The notes under the pieces were generated by a model, which saw only the letters and a list, made by a program, of their open reading frames with translations, searched no databases and was not told where the DNA came from. Below, piece after piece: positions 15,279-21,723 of a stretch of DNA of 22,441 nucleotides (its first letter is position 1; every line of letters starts with the position of its first letter). A program made the translations under genes and the position numbers. This DNA is from a virus. The stretch is taken from the IMG/VR virus record IMGVR_UViG_3300042450_000422, positions 1-22,441 of that record. One strand, 5' to 3'.

Positions 15279-15477
15279 AGTGTTCAGATTTAGTTGGTTT
15301 AATTGATTTGTGTTCAGCACTCACCTTATCAAGGTATTCTTTGACCATTACCTTGATTAATGCCTTATGCGATGTTGGTATGCGAAATGTGATGTTAATT
15401 GTTCGTTCACCATACTTAAAGGGATGACCAGCACCTATCCTCTTACCACCTCTGTTATCTTTCTTTTTTAGTTCCAT
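15268..15477 (-). CDS. Possible ribbon-helix-helix DNA-binding protein (69 aa)
   Basis: The start chosen is the ATG at 15477; the frame extends to a TTG at 15486. The N-terminus is basic and flexible (MELKKKDNRGGKRIGAGHPF), a frequent lead-in in small phage DNA-binding proteins. It is followed by a strand RTINITFRIP and two helices (THKALIKVMVKEYLDKV region) consistent with a ribbon-helix-helix regulator. It is the first gene after a 42-base gap that holds a -7-like box. A role as an autoregulator of this downstream operon is plausible but unproven. Confidence 0.55.
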   Translation of the reverse strand: MELKKKDNRGGKRIGAGHPFKYGERTINITFRIPTSHKALIKVMVKEYLDKVSAEHKSIKPTKSEHYGC

Positions 15478-15483
15478 AGTCAA

Positions 15484-15491
15484 CAAATATA
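15484..15491 (-). promoter_or_regulatory. -7 box (TATATTTG) next to the 69-aa gene start
   Basis: TATATTTG on the minus strand fits TAnnTTTG and ends six bases before the ATG at 15477. No TTG is found at the proper upstream distance. If active, transcription would start at or beside the start codon, giving a leaderless mRNA. Judged from sequence only. Confidence 0.3.
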
Positions 15492-15519
15492 GTAATTATA
15501 TGATTACGTTTTGCATTGT

Positions 15520-16230
15520 TTATTGATTGTCATTTACTTTTTCGTTATAGTGTTTAGGATATGGTTTTTGTTTTAATAATACTTTACTTTTCCATTTTTG
15601 GTCAATCCAATATATATATCTGAATTGTCTCAAAGTATGACTTGTACATCTTTCTTTATTTGCTTGTAGTAAATCATATTTTTTACCTCCAGCTTTTCTA
15701 CTTGTCATCATACTATTGTGATATACTTCATCGTCTAATTCCCAAAATGTAGATGTATGTTCACCATAATAATCAAAGTTTGCACCTTGATAAACTATAC
15801 CATACCCTCCACACCTTTCATCTGCAAATGATTGAACCCACTTGATTGTTTTTATCTTGCTTCTAATGTATTTTATTGAGTAACTAATAGCCATACTTTC
15901 AGAATTTCTTGGTGCTATATCATCTAACCACATTCTATTCAATTCTAAGTATTGATTCATTTCAGTATCTTTTACAACACTACCCGCACTTGCTGGATTC
16001 ATAGCGTAACCAAATTGCAAAACACCTACTATAATATCATTCATAAAAACACCTAAATGAATATAGGTAGCATTGTAAAACTTTTTACTATAATGATTTT
16101 TTACAATTATTGAGTTAGCTTTATTTCTATCTATTTCTTTAATGCAAAATTCCTTATTACCAAATCCTATTATTTCTTTAGAGCCAAACATAGATAGTTG
16201 GTCGCTATATATTAAATCTTTTTTAGACAT
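15520..16230 (-). CDS. Mom-like DNA modification protein (GNAT fold)
   Basis: The 236-residue protein matches the pattern of phage Mu Mom-type proteins, which modify adenines in phage DNA and so block host restriction. It has NHYSKK (45-50), IHLGVF (57-62), GVLQFGY (69-75), YLELNRMWLDD (94-104) followed by PRNSES (107-112), and SFADERCGGYGIVYQGANF (134-152), the order expected of this GNAT-like family. It sits in the replication module after the helicase, with a PP-loop enzyme nearby. The actual modification here could differ from Mu's. It begins six bases after the tiny Cys-rich gene. A+T content is higher than in flanking genes, suggesting separate acquisition. Confidence 0.74.
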   Translation of the reverse strand: MSKKDLIYSDQLSMFGSKEIIGFGNKEFCIKEIDRNKANSIIVKNHYSKKFYNATYIHLGVFMNDIIVGVLQFGYAMNPASAGSVVKDTEMNQYLELNRMWLDDIAPRNSESMAISYSIKYIRSKIKTIKWVQSFADERCGGYGIVYQGANFDYYGEHTSTFWELDDEVYHNSMMTSRKAGGKKYDLLQANKERCTSHTLRQFRYIYWIDQKWKSKVLLKQKPYPKHYNEKVNDNQ

Positions 16231-16236
16231 TGTATT

Positions 16237-16356
16237 TTATTTACATTTTTTGTTAGTACAAAATATCTTACCATGATACACCTTTGCAAATTCGCACTTA
16301 CCACCTCTTATCTCGTAGTAGTTAAACTCACAAGGTAATGGTTCAGAAAGGTTCAT
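16237..16356 (-). CDS. Tiny Cys-rich protein (39 aa)
   Basis: The ATG at 16356 lies inside the helicase end (14-base overlap) and gives MNLSEPLPCEFNYYEIRGGK followed by CEFAKVYHGKIFCTNKKCK. Four cysteines and a histidine could form a small zinc-binding unit. Longer frames starting at 16446 or 16386 would overlap the helicase more deeply and are less likely. Function is unknown; it may be a helicase partner by position only. Confidence 0.5.
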   Translation of the reverse strand: MNLSEPLPCEFNYYEIRGGKCEFAKVYHGKIFCTNKKCK

Positions 16357-17728
16357 TGGTTTCTTTATCCCAGTCTTTATCTGCATAATGTCGTAAGTCT
16401 TTAGGTTGTGGTAAGTAAGTGCTGCCAATGTCGTGAGTAACCACATCAGTAAAGTTGGTCATATTGGGTGAGTGCCTGAACTCAACCACACCAGTAGCAC
16501 CTTGCCTATGTTTTTCAAATAGGTAGAAGATGTGATTAGTGTATGGTGTATCATTTTCATCACTCAATCCATAGTATGATGGTCTCCATACAAAAGCAAC
16601 TGAGTCAGCATCTTGCTCAAGTGAACCTGACTCACGTAAATCAGATAATATTGGTTTCTTGTCAGGTCTCTTTTCAACTTCTCTGCTCAACTGAGCAAGT
16701 GCTATAATTGGTATGCCAAGTTCCTTTTGTGCTGCTTTTAATGTTCTACTTATCTCAGCTACCTCAGCCTCACGATTGCCACCTTTAAAGCCTTCTATGG
16801 TCATCAATTGAAGATAGTCTATAATAGCCCACTTGCATCTACCTTTTCGATGTTCTCTCTTCATTACCCTTATTGCCTCGTGAACTCCACACCTTGCCTT
16901 ATCGTAGATTAAGAATGGTGCTTTCTCTATGTTACCTATTACCTTTTCAAATGAATGTAACTCAGATTGACTAAGGTTACCATCACGTAACCTTGAAGAG
17001 TGGATGGTGTCACCAGCATCTTGAAGTATTAACCTTTGACATAGTTGACTCTTATTCATCTCAAGATTAAAGTATATACCAGCCTCACCACTTTTCATTC
17101 CGTGAAATAGTGCTAATGCAGTCTTACCCATTGATGGTCTACCAGCAATGATTATGAATTCGGGATGGAATCCACCAGTAAACTTATTTAGTGACTTTAG
17201 ACCAGTCTCAAGTCCAGTAGTCTTACCCGATAATGTTAGTGCTGCTCTTCTATAGTATGCCTCACGTTCATCATTGGTTAGTTCAGATAGGTTAATGATA
17301 TTATCTGAGTTAGTACCAGTATCAAGTAGGTTGGTAAGAGATTTAATTATTGATGTGGCAGTTGTAAAACCATCGTTATTGATAAGACCTAATGACTGCT
17401 CAATTACAATTGATGCTATTGAACGCTTGATGTGATTGTCTTTTAAGATAGCAATGTATTCGTTAACTGGCTCATTGTAGGTTAGGTTGTTTGACCAAGT
17501 AACTATCTCAGATGTTTCTTTAGGTGTGAACTTATCTACTTCATTGGCAGTCATAAAGAAATTCACCAAGTTAGGAGTAAGACCTTTGTCAATTACTTTC
17601 TTGATTACTTGGTAACATCGTGAGGTAAGCACCTCATTGAATAGATGCTCACCTAATTGTGGTATAAGTTCCTGATGGGTTTCACCAGTCATAAGTATGC
17701 CTATGAGTGCTTGTTGTGGGTTAGTCAT
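16343..17728 (-). CDS. dnaB: DnaB-type replicative DNA helicase
   Basis: The 461-residue protein has the two-part layout of DnaB. A helical N-terminal domain (about 1-130) opens with PQQALIGILM, and a RecA-like ATPase domain contains Walker A GRPSMGKT (196-203), NLEMNKSQL (221-229), Walker B IIDYLQLM (302-309), IALAQLSREVEKRP (342-355) and DLRESGSLEQDAD (363-375). It should unwind phage DNA as a hexamer at the fork. There is no primase domain, so priming would come from another protein or the host. The start at 17728 follows an A+T-rich gap of 62 bases. All key residues appear intact. Confidence 0.95.
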   Translation of the reverse strand: MTNPQQALIGILMTGETHQELIPQLGEHLFNEVLTSRCYQVIKKVIDKGLTPNLVNFFMTANEVDKFTPKETSEIVTWSNNLTYNEPVNEYIAILKDNHIKRSIASIVIEQSLGLINNDGFTTATSIIKSLTNLLDTGTNSDNIINLSELTNDEREAYYRRAALTLSGKTTGLETGLKSLNKFTGGFHPEFIIIAGRPSMGKTALALFHGMKSGEAGIYFNLEMNKSQLCQRLILQDAGDTIHSSRLRDGNLSQSELHSFEKVIGNIEKAPFLIYDKARCGVHEAIRVMKREHRKGRCKWAIIDYLQLMTIEGFKGGNREAEVAEISRTLKAAQKELGIPIIALAQLSREVEKRPDKKPILSDLRESGSLEQDADSVAFVWRPSYYGLSDENDTPYTNHIFYLFEKHRQGATGVVEFRHSPNMTNFTDVVTHDIGSTYLPQPKDLRHYADKDWDKETNEPF

Positions 17729-17733
17729 TTTTA

Positions 17734-17741
17734 CAAATGTA
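17734..17741 (-). promoter_or_regulatory. -7-like box (TACATTTG) beside helicase start
   Basis: TACATTTG on the minus strand fits TAnnTTTG and ends five bases before the helicase ATG. No TTG lies at a proper upstream distance. The surrounding gap (17729-17790) is A+T-rich with no other element seen. Transcription from it would be practically leaderless, so it may be a chance match. Confidence 0.25.
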
Positions 17742-17790
17742 TTATTTTATTTGATTGTGTTATACTTTATTATTTTAGATTCAATATATT

Positions 17791-18645
17791 TTATGAGCCA
17801 CATTCTGACCATACCTCACAACTTTCACCACCAAGTAAGTCAAGTTGGTAATTGTAAACATCTGAATCATTTAATACTTTACCATTCCAATTTTTTGATT
17901 GTTGTAATATTTCTTTGGCACTCCTATTATATCTAAAAAATGTTTTGTTATGACCTAATGGGTCTATTGGATATTTGATTTCCATTTCATTCATAAAATC
18001 AAATGCTGATGGATTCTCTTTTGCAATTTGAAATAGTTTTTTATCTGATTTTTTCCAGCACGTTTTACAATTGCCTTGATAACCTTTTAACTCTAATCTA
18101 AATGGCATTGATTTCCAATAAAGGTTTATCATAGGTTTAGTCATTGGTATCATTTTACTATTGATAAGAGGATAAATAAAACCCATTTTTTTATAATCTG
18201 CATTCATTCTATCTGTTTCATCTCTTCTAATACCTATTGCAGTATGATAATATTCATCATTAAACCATATTTTGGCAAATGATTTTATAGGATTTTGTTT
18301 TAACTCCCTTGTGCAATGTGGTGTTGCTGGATTTGGAATACCATATTTTTTAATTATAGATTCAAATGGCTCTCCTTTACGTTTAGCATATTCAAAATTG
18401 GTTAAGCTATAACCAGTTGATTTTCTTTCATCTTGGTAAACTAAAGCCTCAACCCATTTTAATTTCAATTCAAATTTAATATCACATCTTTCAACAAACT
18501 CTAATGTTTGTTCATTTTCAATTCCAGTATTTGCAAATACAAATACTATATTATCATATCCTATTTCTCTATAGTGTTTCTTTAACCATTGAGCCATAAA
18601 GCCCGATGTTTCACCACCCGAAAATGATACTAATAGATTTTTCAT
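17791..18645 (-). CDS. PP-loop (PAPS reductase-like) enzyme
   Basis: The start chosen is the ATG at 18645, giving 284 residues beginning MKNLLVSFSGGETSGFMAQW; a longer frame to 18705 would start with TTG in a repeat region. SFSGGETSG (7-15) is the PP-loop that binds adenylated substrates, as in PAPS reductases, tRNA thiolases and DndC. Cysteines at C111 (PHCTREL), C193-x2-C196 (NCKTCWKK), and C276 and C282 near the end may hold an iron-sulfur cluster or act as redox residues. GIRRDETDR (138-146) is a typical family segment. In a phage, with a Mom-like gene nearby, a nucleic-acid modification role is plausible. Sulfur assimilation is the alternative. Confidence 0.78.
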   Translation of the reverse strand: MKNLLVSFSGGETSGFMAQWLKKHYREIGYDNIVFVFANTGIENEQTLEFVERCDIKFELKLKWVEALVYQDERKSTGYSLTNFEYAKRKGEPFESIIKKYGIPNPATPHCTRELKQNPIKSFAKIWFNDEYYHTAIGIRRDETDRMNADYKKMGFIYPLINSKMIPMTKPMINLYWKSMPFRLELKGYQGNCKTCWKKSDKKLFQIAKENPSAFDFMNEMEIKYPIDPLGHNKTFFRYNRSAKEILQQSKNWNGKVLNDSDVYNYQLDLLGGESCEVWSECGS

Positions 18646-18667
18646 AGTTATTTTATTTTTAATTATT

Positions 18668-18705
18668 TTTTTGTACGTATTGATTTTGAGTTTTTGTACG
18701 TACAA
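18668..18705. repeat. Twin TTTTTGTACGTA repeats with 12-bp palindrome
   Basis: TTTTTGTACGTA occurs at 18668-18679 and 18691-18702, 23 bases apart, about two helical turns. The second copy is extended into the perfect palindrome TTGTACGTACAA (18694-18705). The pair fills the gap (18646-18705) between the DUF6291 gene and the PP-loop gene. The spacing and symmetry suggest a binding site for a dimeric regulator or a replication protein. Confidence 0.5.
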
Positions 18706-19455
18706 CTATTTTACATCGTCACCTACATAGTGTTGACCTTGTGATGAACGATTAAAGACTACTGGTGGTGACTTGACAAAGGTGTTAGTCTTATTGTTAT
18801 TGAGTTCAAAGATACCTACCCAGTTATTCTGTATTGAGTTTTCAAGAATCTTAATAGCAACATCTTTGTTAGCCTTTGATAAGTCTCTAAGTTTCTTAGT
18901 CAATAACTCAACTGCATTCTTAGTAGGTATTTTTTTCATATTGATTCTCATTTGAATAAAGTTGATGAATGTAGCATTAAGAGTTACATCAGTTCCTAAG
19001 TATTTCTCTGACTCAATCAACTTGACAAAATCAGTTATAGATTTTGGCTCTTTGTTATTCTTTACTTTAACTATTTCTCTTTCATTAACACTTACACTTA
19101 CATTATCATTTACATTATCATTATCAGTTGATTCTGTTGAACACACCTCAACACTTTCAACACGTGTTGATTCTGTTGAACTCTGTTGAATTTGTTTTAA
19201 TGCTTTGACTTCTGCTGACTTCTTACCAGCCTTACTCTTTGCTTCTATTGATTCTAAGTAACTTTCATTGTCTCTATCTAATTGTAGTTTGATAGGATTG
19301 AATACAAAGAATAGCATATTAGATGGCTCAGGAAATGTACCATACAACTTATACTCAAAGATTAATCTTGTTAGCTTACCTAATTGTTCATCATCCAAAA
19401 ATCTTATTGTATCATAAGAATCGTGGTATAATAGAAATGCCTTTTTACGTTTCAT
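18706..19455 (-). CDS. DUF6291-type replication protein
   Basis: The 249-residue protein starts MKRKKAFLLYHDSYDTIRFL followed by DDEQLGKLTRLIFEYKLYG and AFxxIKLQLDRDNESYLESI-like sequence, which is the DUF6291 pattern found in phage proteins at the place of replication initiators or DnaD-like helicase loaders. A low-complexity linker of Ser, Thr, Glu, Val and Asn (around residues 88-125) joins it to a helical C-terminal region ending in KTNTFVKSPPVV. The linker DNA holds repeats that look like an origin. It lies just downstream of a promoter plus structured RNA and upstream of helicase and PP-loop genes. Its role as initiator or loader is inference. Confidence 0.7.
   Translation of the reverse strand: MKRKKAFLLYHDSYDTIRFLDDEQLGKLTRLIFEYKLYGTFPEPSNMLFFVFNPIKLQLDRDNESYLESIEAKSKAGKKSAEVKALKQIQQSSTESTRVESVEVCSTESTDNDNVNDNVSVSVNEREIVKVKNNKEPKSITDFVKLIESEKYLGTDVTLNATFINFIQMRINMKKIPTKNAVELLTKKLRDLSKANKDVAIKILENSIQNNWVGIFELNNNKTNTFVKSPPVVFNRSSQGQHYVGDDVK
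19083..19190. repeat. Origin-like repeats inside DUF6291 gene
   Basis: TCTGTTGAA occurs three times (19133-19141, 19172-19180, 19182-19190). Two copies belong to a 16-base repeat GTTGATTCTGTTGAAC (19127-19142 and 19166-19181). Between them is the perfect 14-base palindrome TCAACACGTGTTGA (19157-19170). An A+T-rich run with repeated TTACATTATCA lies beside them (19083-19126). Iterons plus an A+T-rich zone inside an initiator gene is the lambda O type of origin. The repeats also encode the protein's low-complexity linker, so selection on protein is an alternative. Confidence 0.4.
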
Positions 19456-19460
19456 AACAA

Positions 19461-19575
19461 TAAAAATACCCTATGAGGACTGCGGTCGAATCGGCTCAGA
19501 TGTTACTCTTTACCTCGCAGTCACCATAGGGTGACAATGTTTTACAATTCATTCAGGATTCGACCTCTGAATGGT
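19461..19575 (-). ncRNA. Structured RNA with kissing loops (about 110 nt)
   Basis: In the gap between the VRR-NUC gene and the DUF6291 gene the minus-strand RNA can form a 7-bp hairpin (19550-19556 with 19567-19573) and a long hairpin (19525-19532 with 19468-19475, then 19516-19522 with 19478-19484). The loops are complementary: GTCGAATC at 19485-19492 and GATTCGAC at 19557-19564 (plus strand). GTCACC/GGTGAC (19520-19525/19530-19535) offers a competing hairpin. A U-rich tract (19461-19467) follows the long stem, and a promoter precedes it. It may be a small RNA, a riboregulator leader for DUF6291, or replication-origin RNA. No known family is recognised. Confidence 0.6.
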
Positions 19576-19584
19576 ACTAAGTTA

Positions 19585-19615
19585 CAAAATTAATCTTGAT
19601 TAAGATAACTCTCAA
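19585..19615 (-). promoter_or_regulatory. Promoter for the structured RNA / DUF6291 gene
   Basis: On the minus strand TTG (19615-19613) is followed, after exactly 20 bases, by TAATTTTG (19592-19585), matching the Bacteroidota TTG-N17-23-TAnnTTTG promoter. Transcription should start near 19578, just before the first hairpin. It overlaps the end of the VRR-NUC gene (stop at 19592-19590). This is the best promoter match I found in the window. Confidence 0.6.
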
Positions 19616-19973
19616 TCACTTTTATTGTTTCGTCTACACCAGTAGAAAATAGTGCAGCATAACCAACTTCATTCAATGCCTTTAATACTTCTGCTTGTCT
19701 TTCAGTATGCTCATTGGCTTTCAATGTACCATCTTTCTTAAATGGGTTTGCTTTGTCAGTTTTGATTTCTATGAATAGACCAGCAAAGTTACCTTTAGGT
19801 ATAGCTATAAACAAATCAGGGTAACCTTTGATTGGATTTTGCGCTCTATGTTTATTTGCCATATAAGGACTTAGATAGAGACCAGCAGCAAAGTCAAATC
19901 TGAATATTACCTTTGGGTGCTTGAGTGTTAGATACCTTGCTATTACCTTGTAGATTTCTGCTTCTTGACTCAT
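19590..19973 (-). CDS. VRR-NUC domain nuclease (127 aa)
   Basis: The preferred start is ATG at 19973 (MSQEAEIYKVIARYL), where the VRR-NUC domain begins; a longer frame from 20024 only adds 17 residues unlike the family. Motifs are KGYPDLFI (49-56, catalytic D53), FIEIKT (67-72, with E69 and K71) and ERQAEVLKAL (91-100, Q93). This is the single-domain, phage-type PD-(D/E)XK nuclease, presumed to cut branched DNA during replication, recombination or packaging. It overlaps the 154-aa gene by 80 bases. Its stop overlaps the promoter of the structured RNA. Confidence 0.88.
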   Translation of the reverse strand: MSQEAEIYKVIARYLTLKHPKVIFRFDFAAGLYLSPYMANKHRAQNPIKGYPDLFIAIPKGNFAGLFIEIKTDKANPFKKDGTLKANEHTERQAEVLKALNEVGYAALFSTGVDETIKVIESYLNQD

Positions 19974-20358
19974 GTAAGTACAATTTATAATTATGAATAA
20001 TTTGCTCTCTCGAATTGTTTGCAAGGTAGTTATAGTAATCTAATTCATATACTGGCTGCCATTCGTATCTATAACTTCTTGGTGACTTATATTCTAAGTC
20101 TTTAAGTGAATTATAGATGTTGACTTTAGGTGCATTATTTTTTAATTCTACACCAGTCATTTGAGCCATCTTATCCTGAATCATTAAAGTAAGTCTATGG
20201 TTGTTTAATGCGAGATAGTTAGCTATTTGGTGTGATGGCAGTTCACCACCGCACATAAAGTATCTACTAACTGCAATAAGGTATCTTTCCTCAATTACCT
20301 TGAATCTCATATCCTTATCTTTAAGGTATTCGATGTGTGCTATTAGTTCATGGTTCAT
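19894..20358 (-). CDS. Hypothetical phage protein (154 aa)
   Basis: The 154-residue product starts MNHELIAHIEYLKDKDMRFK and is helical, with RYFMCGGELPSHQIANYLAL and LEYKSPRSYRYEWQPVYELD in the middle and a Ser/Asn/Gln-rich tail. I recognise no family. The ATG overlaps the upstream stop (ATGA), while the last 80 bases overlap the VRR-NUC gene in another frame. The tail lacks the feel of a conserved domain, so the gene may have been extended by loss of an earlier stop. A recombination or replication role is likely by position. Confidence 0.52.
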   Translation of the reverse strand: MNHELIAHIEYLKDKDMRFKVIEERYLIAVSRYFMCGGELPSHQIANYLALNNHRLTLMIQDKMAQMTGVELKNNAPKVNIYNSLKDLEYKSPRSYRYEWQPVYELDYYNYLANNSREQIIHNYKLYLHESRSRNLQGNSKVSNTQAPKGNIQI

Positions 20359-20585
20359 GGCTTCTTATATTTTGCATTATAATATTCTTTGCCATTGCTA
20401 TAATCTTCAAGAATGAATCCATTTTTACCTATTAGAAATGCATCATTCCAAGCAGATGTAATTTGATTCTGTTCAATGTCTAAGTAGCTTTCTATGACTT
20501 CTAATATCTCAGGGCATTCTTTGTTTAACTTAGTATGTAATTTAAGAAGTCTAAGTATGATTTCTATTGCAGTTTCATTTTTCAT
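20355..20585 (-). CDS. Hypothetical small protein (76 aa)
   Basis: The product begins MKNETAIEIILRLLKLHTKL, a helical leucine-rich start, and ends in a polar region (FILEDYSNGKEYYNAKYKKP). No motif is recognised. It starts two bases after the exonuclease stop and overlaps the next gene by four bases (ATGA). Probably an accessory of the recombination operon. Confidence 0.5.
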   Translation of the reverse strand: MKNETAIEIILRLLKLHTKLNKECPEILEVIESYLDIEQNQITSAWNDAFLIGKNGFILEDYSNGKEYYNAKYKKP

Positions 20586-20587
20586 AG

Positions 20588-21205
20588 TTACGATTTATAA
20601 GATGAATTAAAATGTGATTTGAGTTCATTAATGTTTTGGTCAAGGTATCCAGTAATTAACTTACGTGCTTCTAATATTTCTTGGTCTGAATGTCGATACA
20701 CTAAGATAGTATCTGAGTTACTACCTAACCTTTTAGACCTTGATGTTACACCAATATAAAAGAAGTTCTTAGGGTCTATTCCAGCTATCAATGAATACCA
20801 AACAGCTTGGATGTGGTTGTAGTGCTTGACCATGTCAGAGGCAAACACATCTAAGGTTCTTGCTGATGTGGTCTTAATGTCTGCTATCACATTAAGTTGT
20901 GAATTGTAGATGTCAAACATTGCTTTACCTTCTATGGTATGTCTACCTACTTGCACCTCTTTAATCATTGGATGCTCATTGATTGCACCGTTCATAATCC
21001 TTGATGCTACTGGGTGCTTTGCTATTGCCTTGTGTACATTGTATGCCTCAAGGTTCATTTGTTCAGGTTTCAAATCAAGTAGTTGATGATGTAGGCTAAC
21101 ACCTAACTCAAGTGCTACCTTTGCATAACTGATGTCACCAGTATAATGCTTCTTAATTCGTGAGCAAGATAGTGCTGGAAAGTAAACGAATTGGTCTCGT
21201 GTCAT
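20588..21205 (-). CDS. RecE-like PD-(D/E)XK exonuclease
   Basis: The 205-residue protein resembles the PDDEXK/DUF3799 exonucleases that act with a RecT-like annealing protein. It has SRIKKHY and LELGVSLHHQLLDL (32-45, with the GxxxH motif), EVQVGRHTIEGKAMFDIY (83-100, metal-binding D98), IADIKTT (107-113, catalytic D109 and K111) and HYNHIQAVWYSLIAG (128-142, motif with Q133). It would degrade one DNA strand from ends to make single-stranded substrates. Its start overlaps the preceding stop as ATGA. No RecT-like protein is inside the window; it may be further right. The family call is confident, the partner is not. Confidence 0.86.
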   Translation of the reverse strand: MTRDQFVYFPALSCSRIKKHYTGDISYAKVALELGVSLHHQLLDLKPEQMNLEAYNVHKAIAKHPVASRIMNGAINEHPMIKEVQVGRHTIEGKAMFDIYNSQLNVIADIKTTSARTLDVFASDMVKHYNHIQAVWYSLIAGIDPKNFFYIGVTSRSKRLGSNSDTILVYRHSDQEILEARKLITGYLDQNINELKSHFNSSYKS

Positions 21206-21720
21206 AACTCAATCCAATTAGTAGTGATTTCACGTTTGCATATCTTGTAGTCACCAGTAGCCTTTAAAAAGTTGATGCAACTATCTACACTAAATTCAAC
21301 CATTCTATCATGGATATCTTTAGATGGTATATGCCATGTATCATTTTCATTCTTTTCTAATTTATCACATACATCATAGAATCTATAAAATGATGATTTA
21401 CTAAACCTATGTTGACCTTTTACTTTTTGCATATAGCAACTTCTTGAATAGTCAGCAAGTTTTGCAAATTCAGTTTCAGATAATTTGTATTCAATTCTAT
21501 ACTTTTCAAACATATCTACAATCTCAAAATGATTTGACTTAGTAAAATAATAGTTTGGTGAATGTCCATTTGACATTACTCTATCTTCAATGCTTAATTG
21601 TGTGTCCATAGATGATTTGTAATTTCTTGGTTTAGTTAATCGTTTTATTATCTCAGGTCTTGTATCAACATCTGTATCAACATAAAATCTTGCAGTTTGC
21701 ATTCCTTGAGTTGCTATCAT
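21202..21720 (-). CDS. Hypothetical protein with possible HTH (172 aa)
   Basis: The 172-residue product opens MIATQGMQTARFYVDTDVDT. The central segment, IEYKLSETEFAKLADYSRSC then YMQKVKGQHRFSKSSFYRFY (residues 75-115), has the spacing of an XRE-type helix-turn-helix, with 'LSETEFAKLADYSRSCYMQKVKG' resembling 'ls..elA...gvs...is...G' of repressors. That resemblance is moderate. It could therefore be a phage regulator within the recombination operon. It begins three bases after the upstream stop. Confidence 0.55.
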   Translation of the reverse strand: MIATQGMQTARFYVDTDVDTRPEIIKRLTKPRNYKSSMDTQLSIEDRVMSNGHSPNYYFTKSNHFEIVDMFEKYRIEYKLSETEFAKLADYSRSCYMQKVKGQHRFSKSSFYRFYDVCDKLEKNENDTWHIPSKDIHDRMVEFSVDSCINFLKATGDYKICKREITTNWIEL

Positions 21721-21723
21721 AAC

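Noticed and set aside
18646-18705. N-terminal extension of the PP-loop protein to 18705
   Set aside because: It would start with TTG inside a direct repeat/palindrome and adds a lysine-rich stretch unlike the family; the ATG at 18645 sits right before the PP-loop.
19468-19532. A tRNA gene in the gap before the DUF6291 gene
   Set aside because: A 7-8-bp closing stem and GGTCGAATC-like loop look tRNA-like, but the span is 63-65 nt with no D-arm, anticodon arm or proper T-arm, and the loop pairs with the other hairpin instead.
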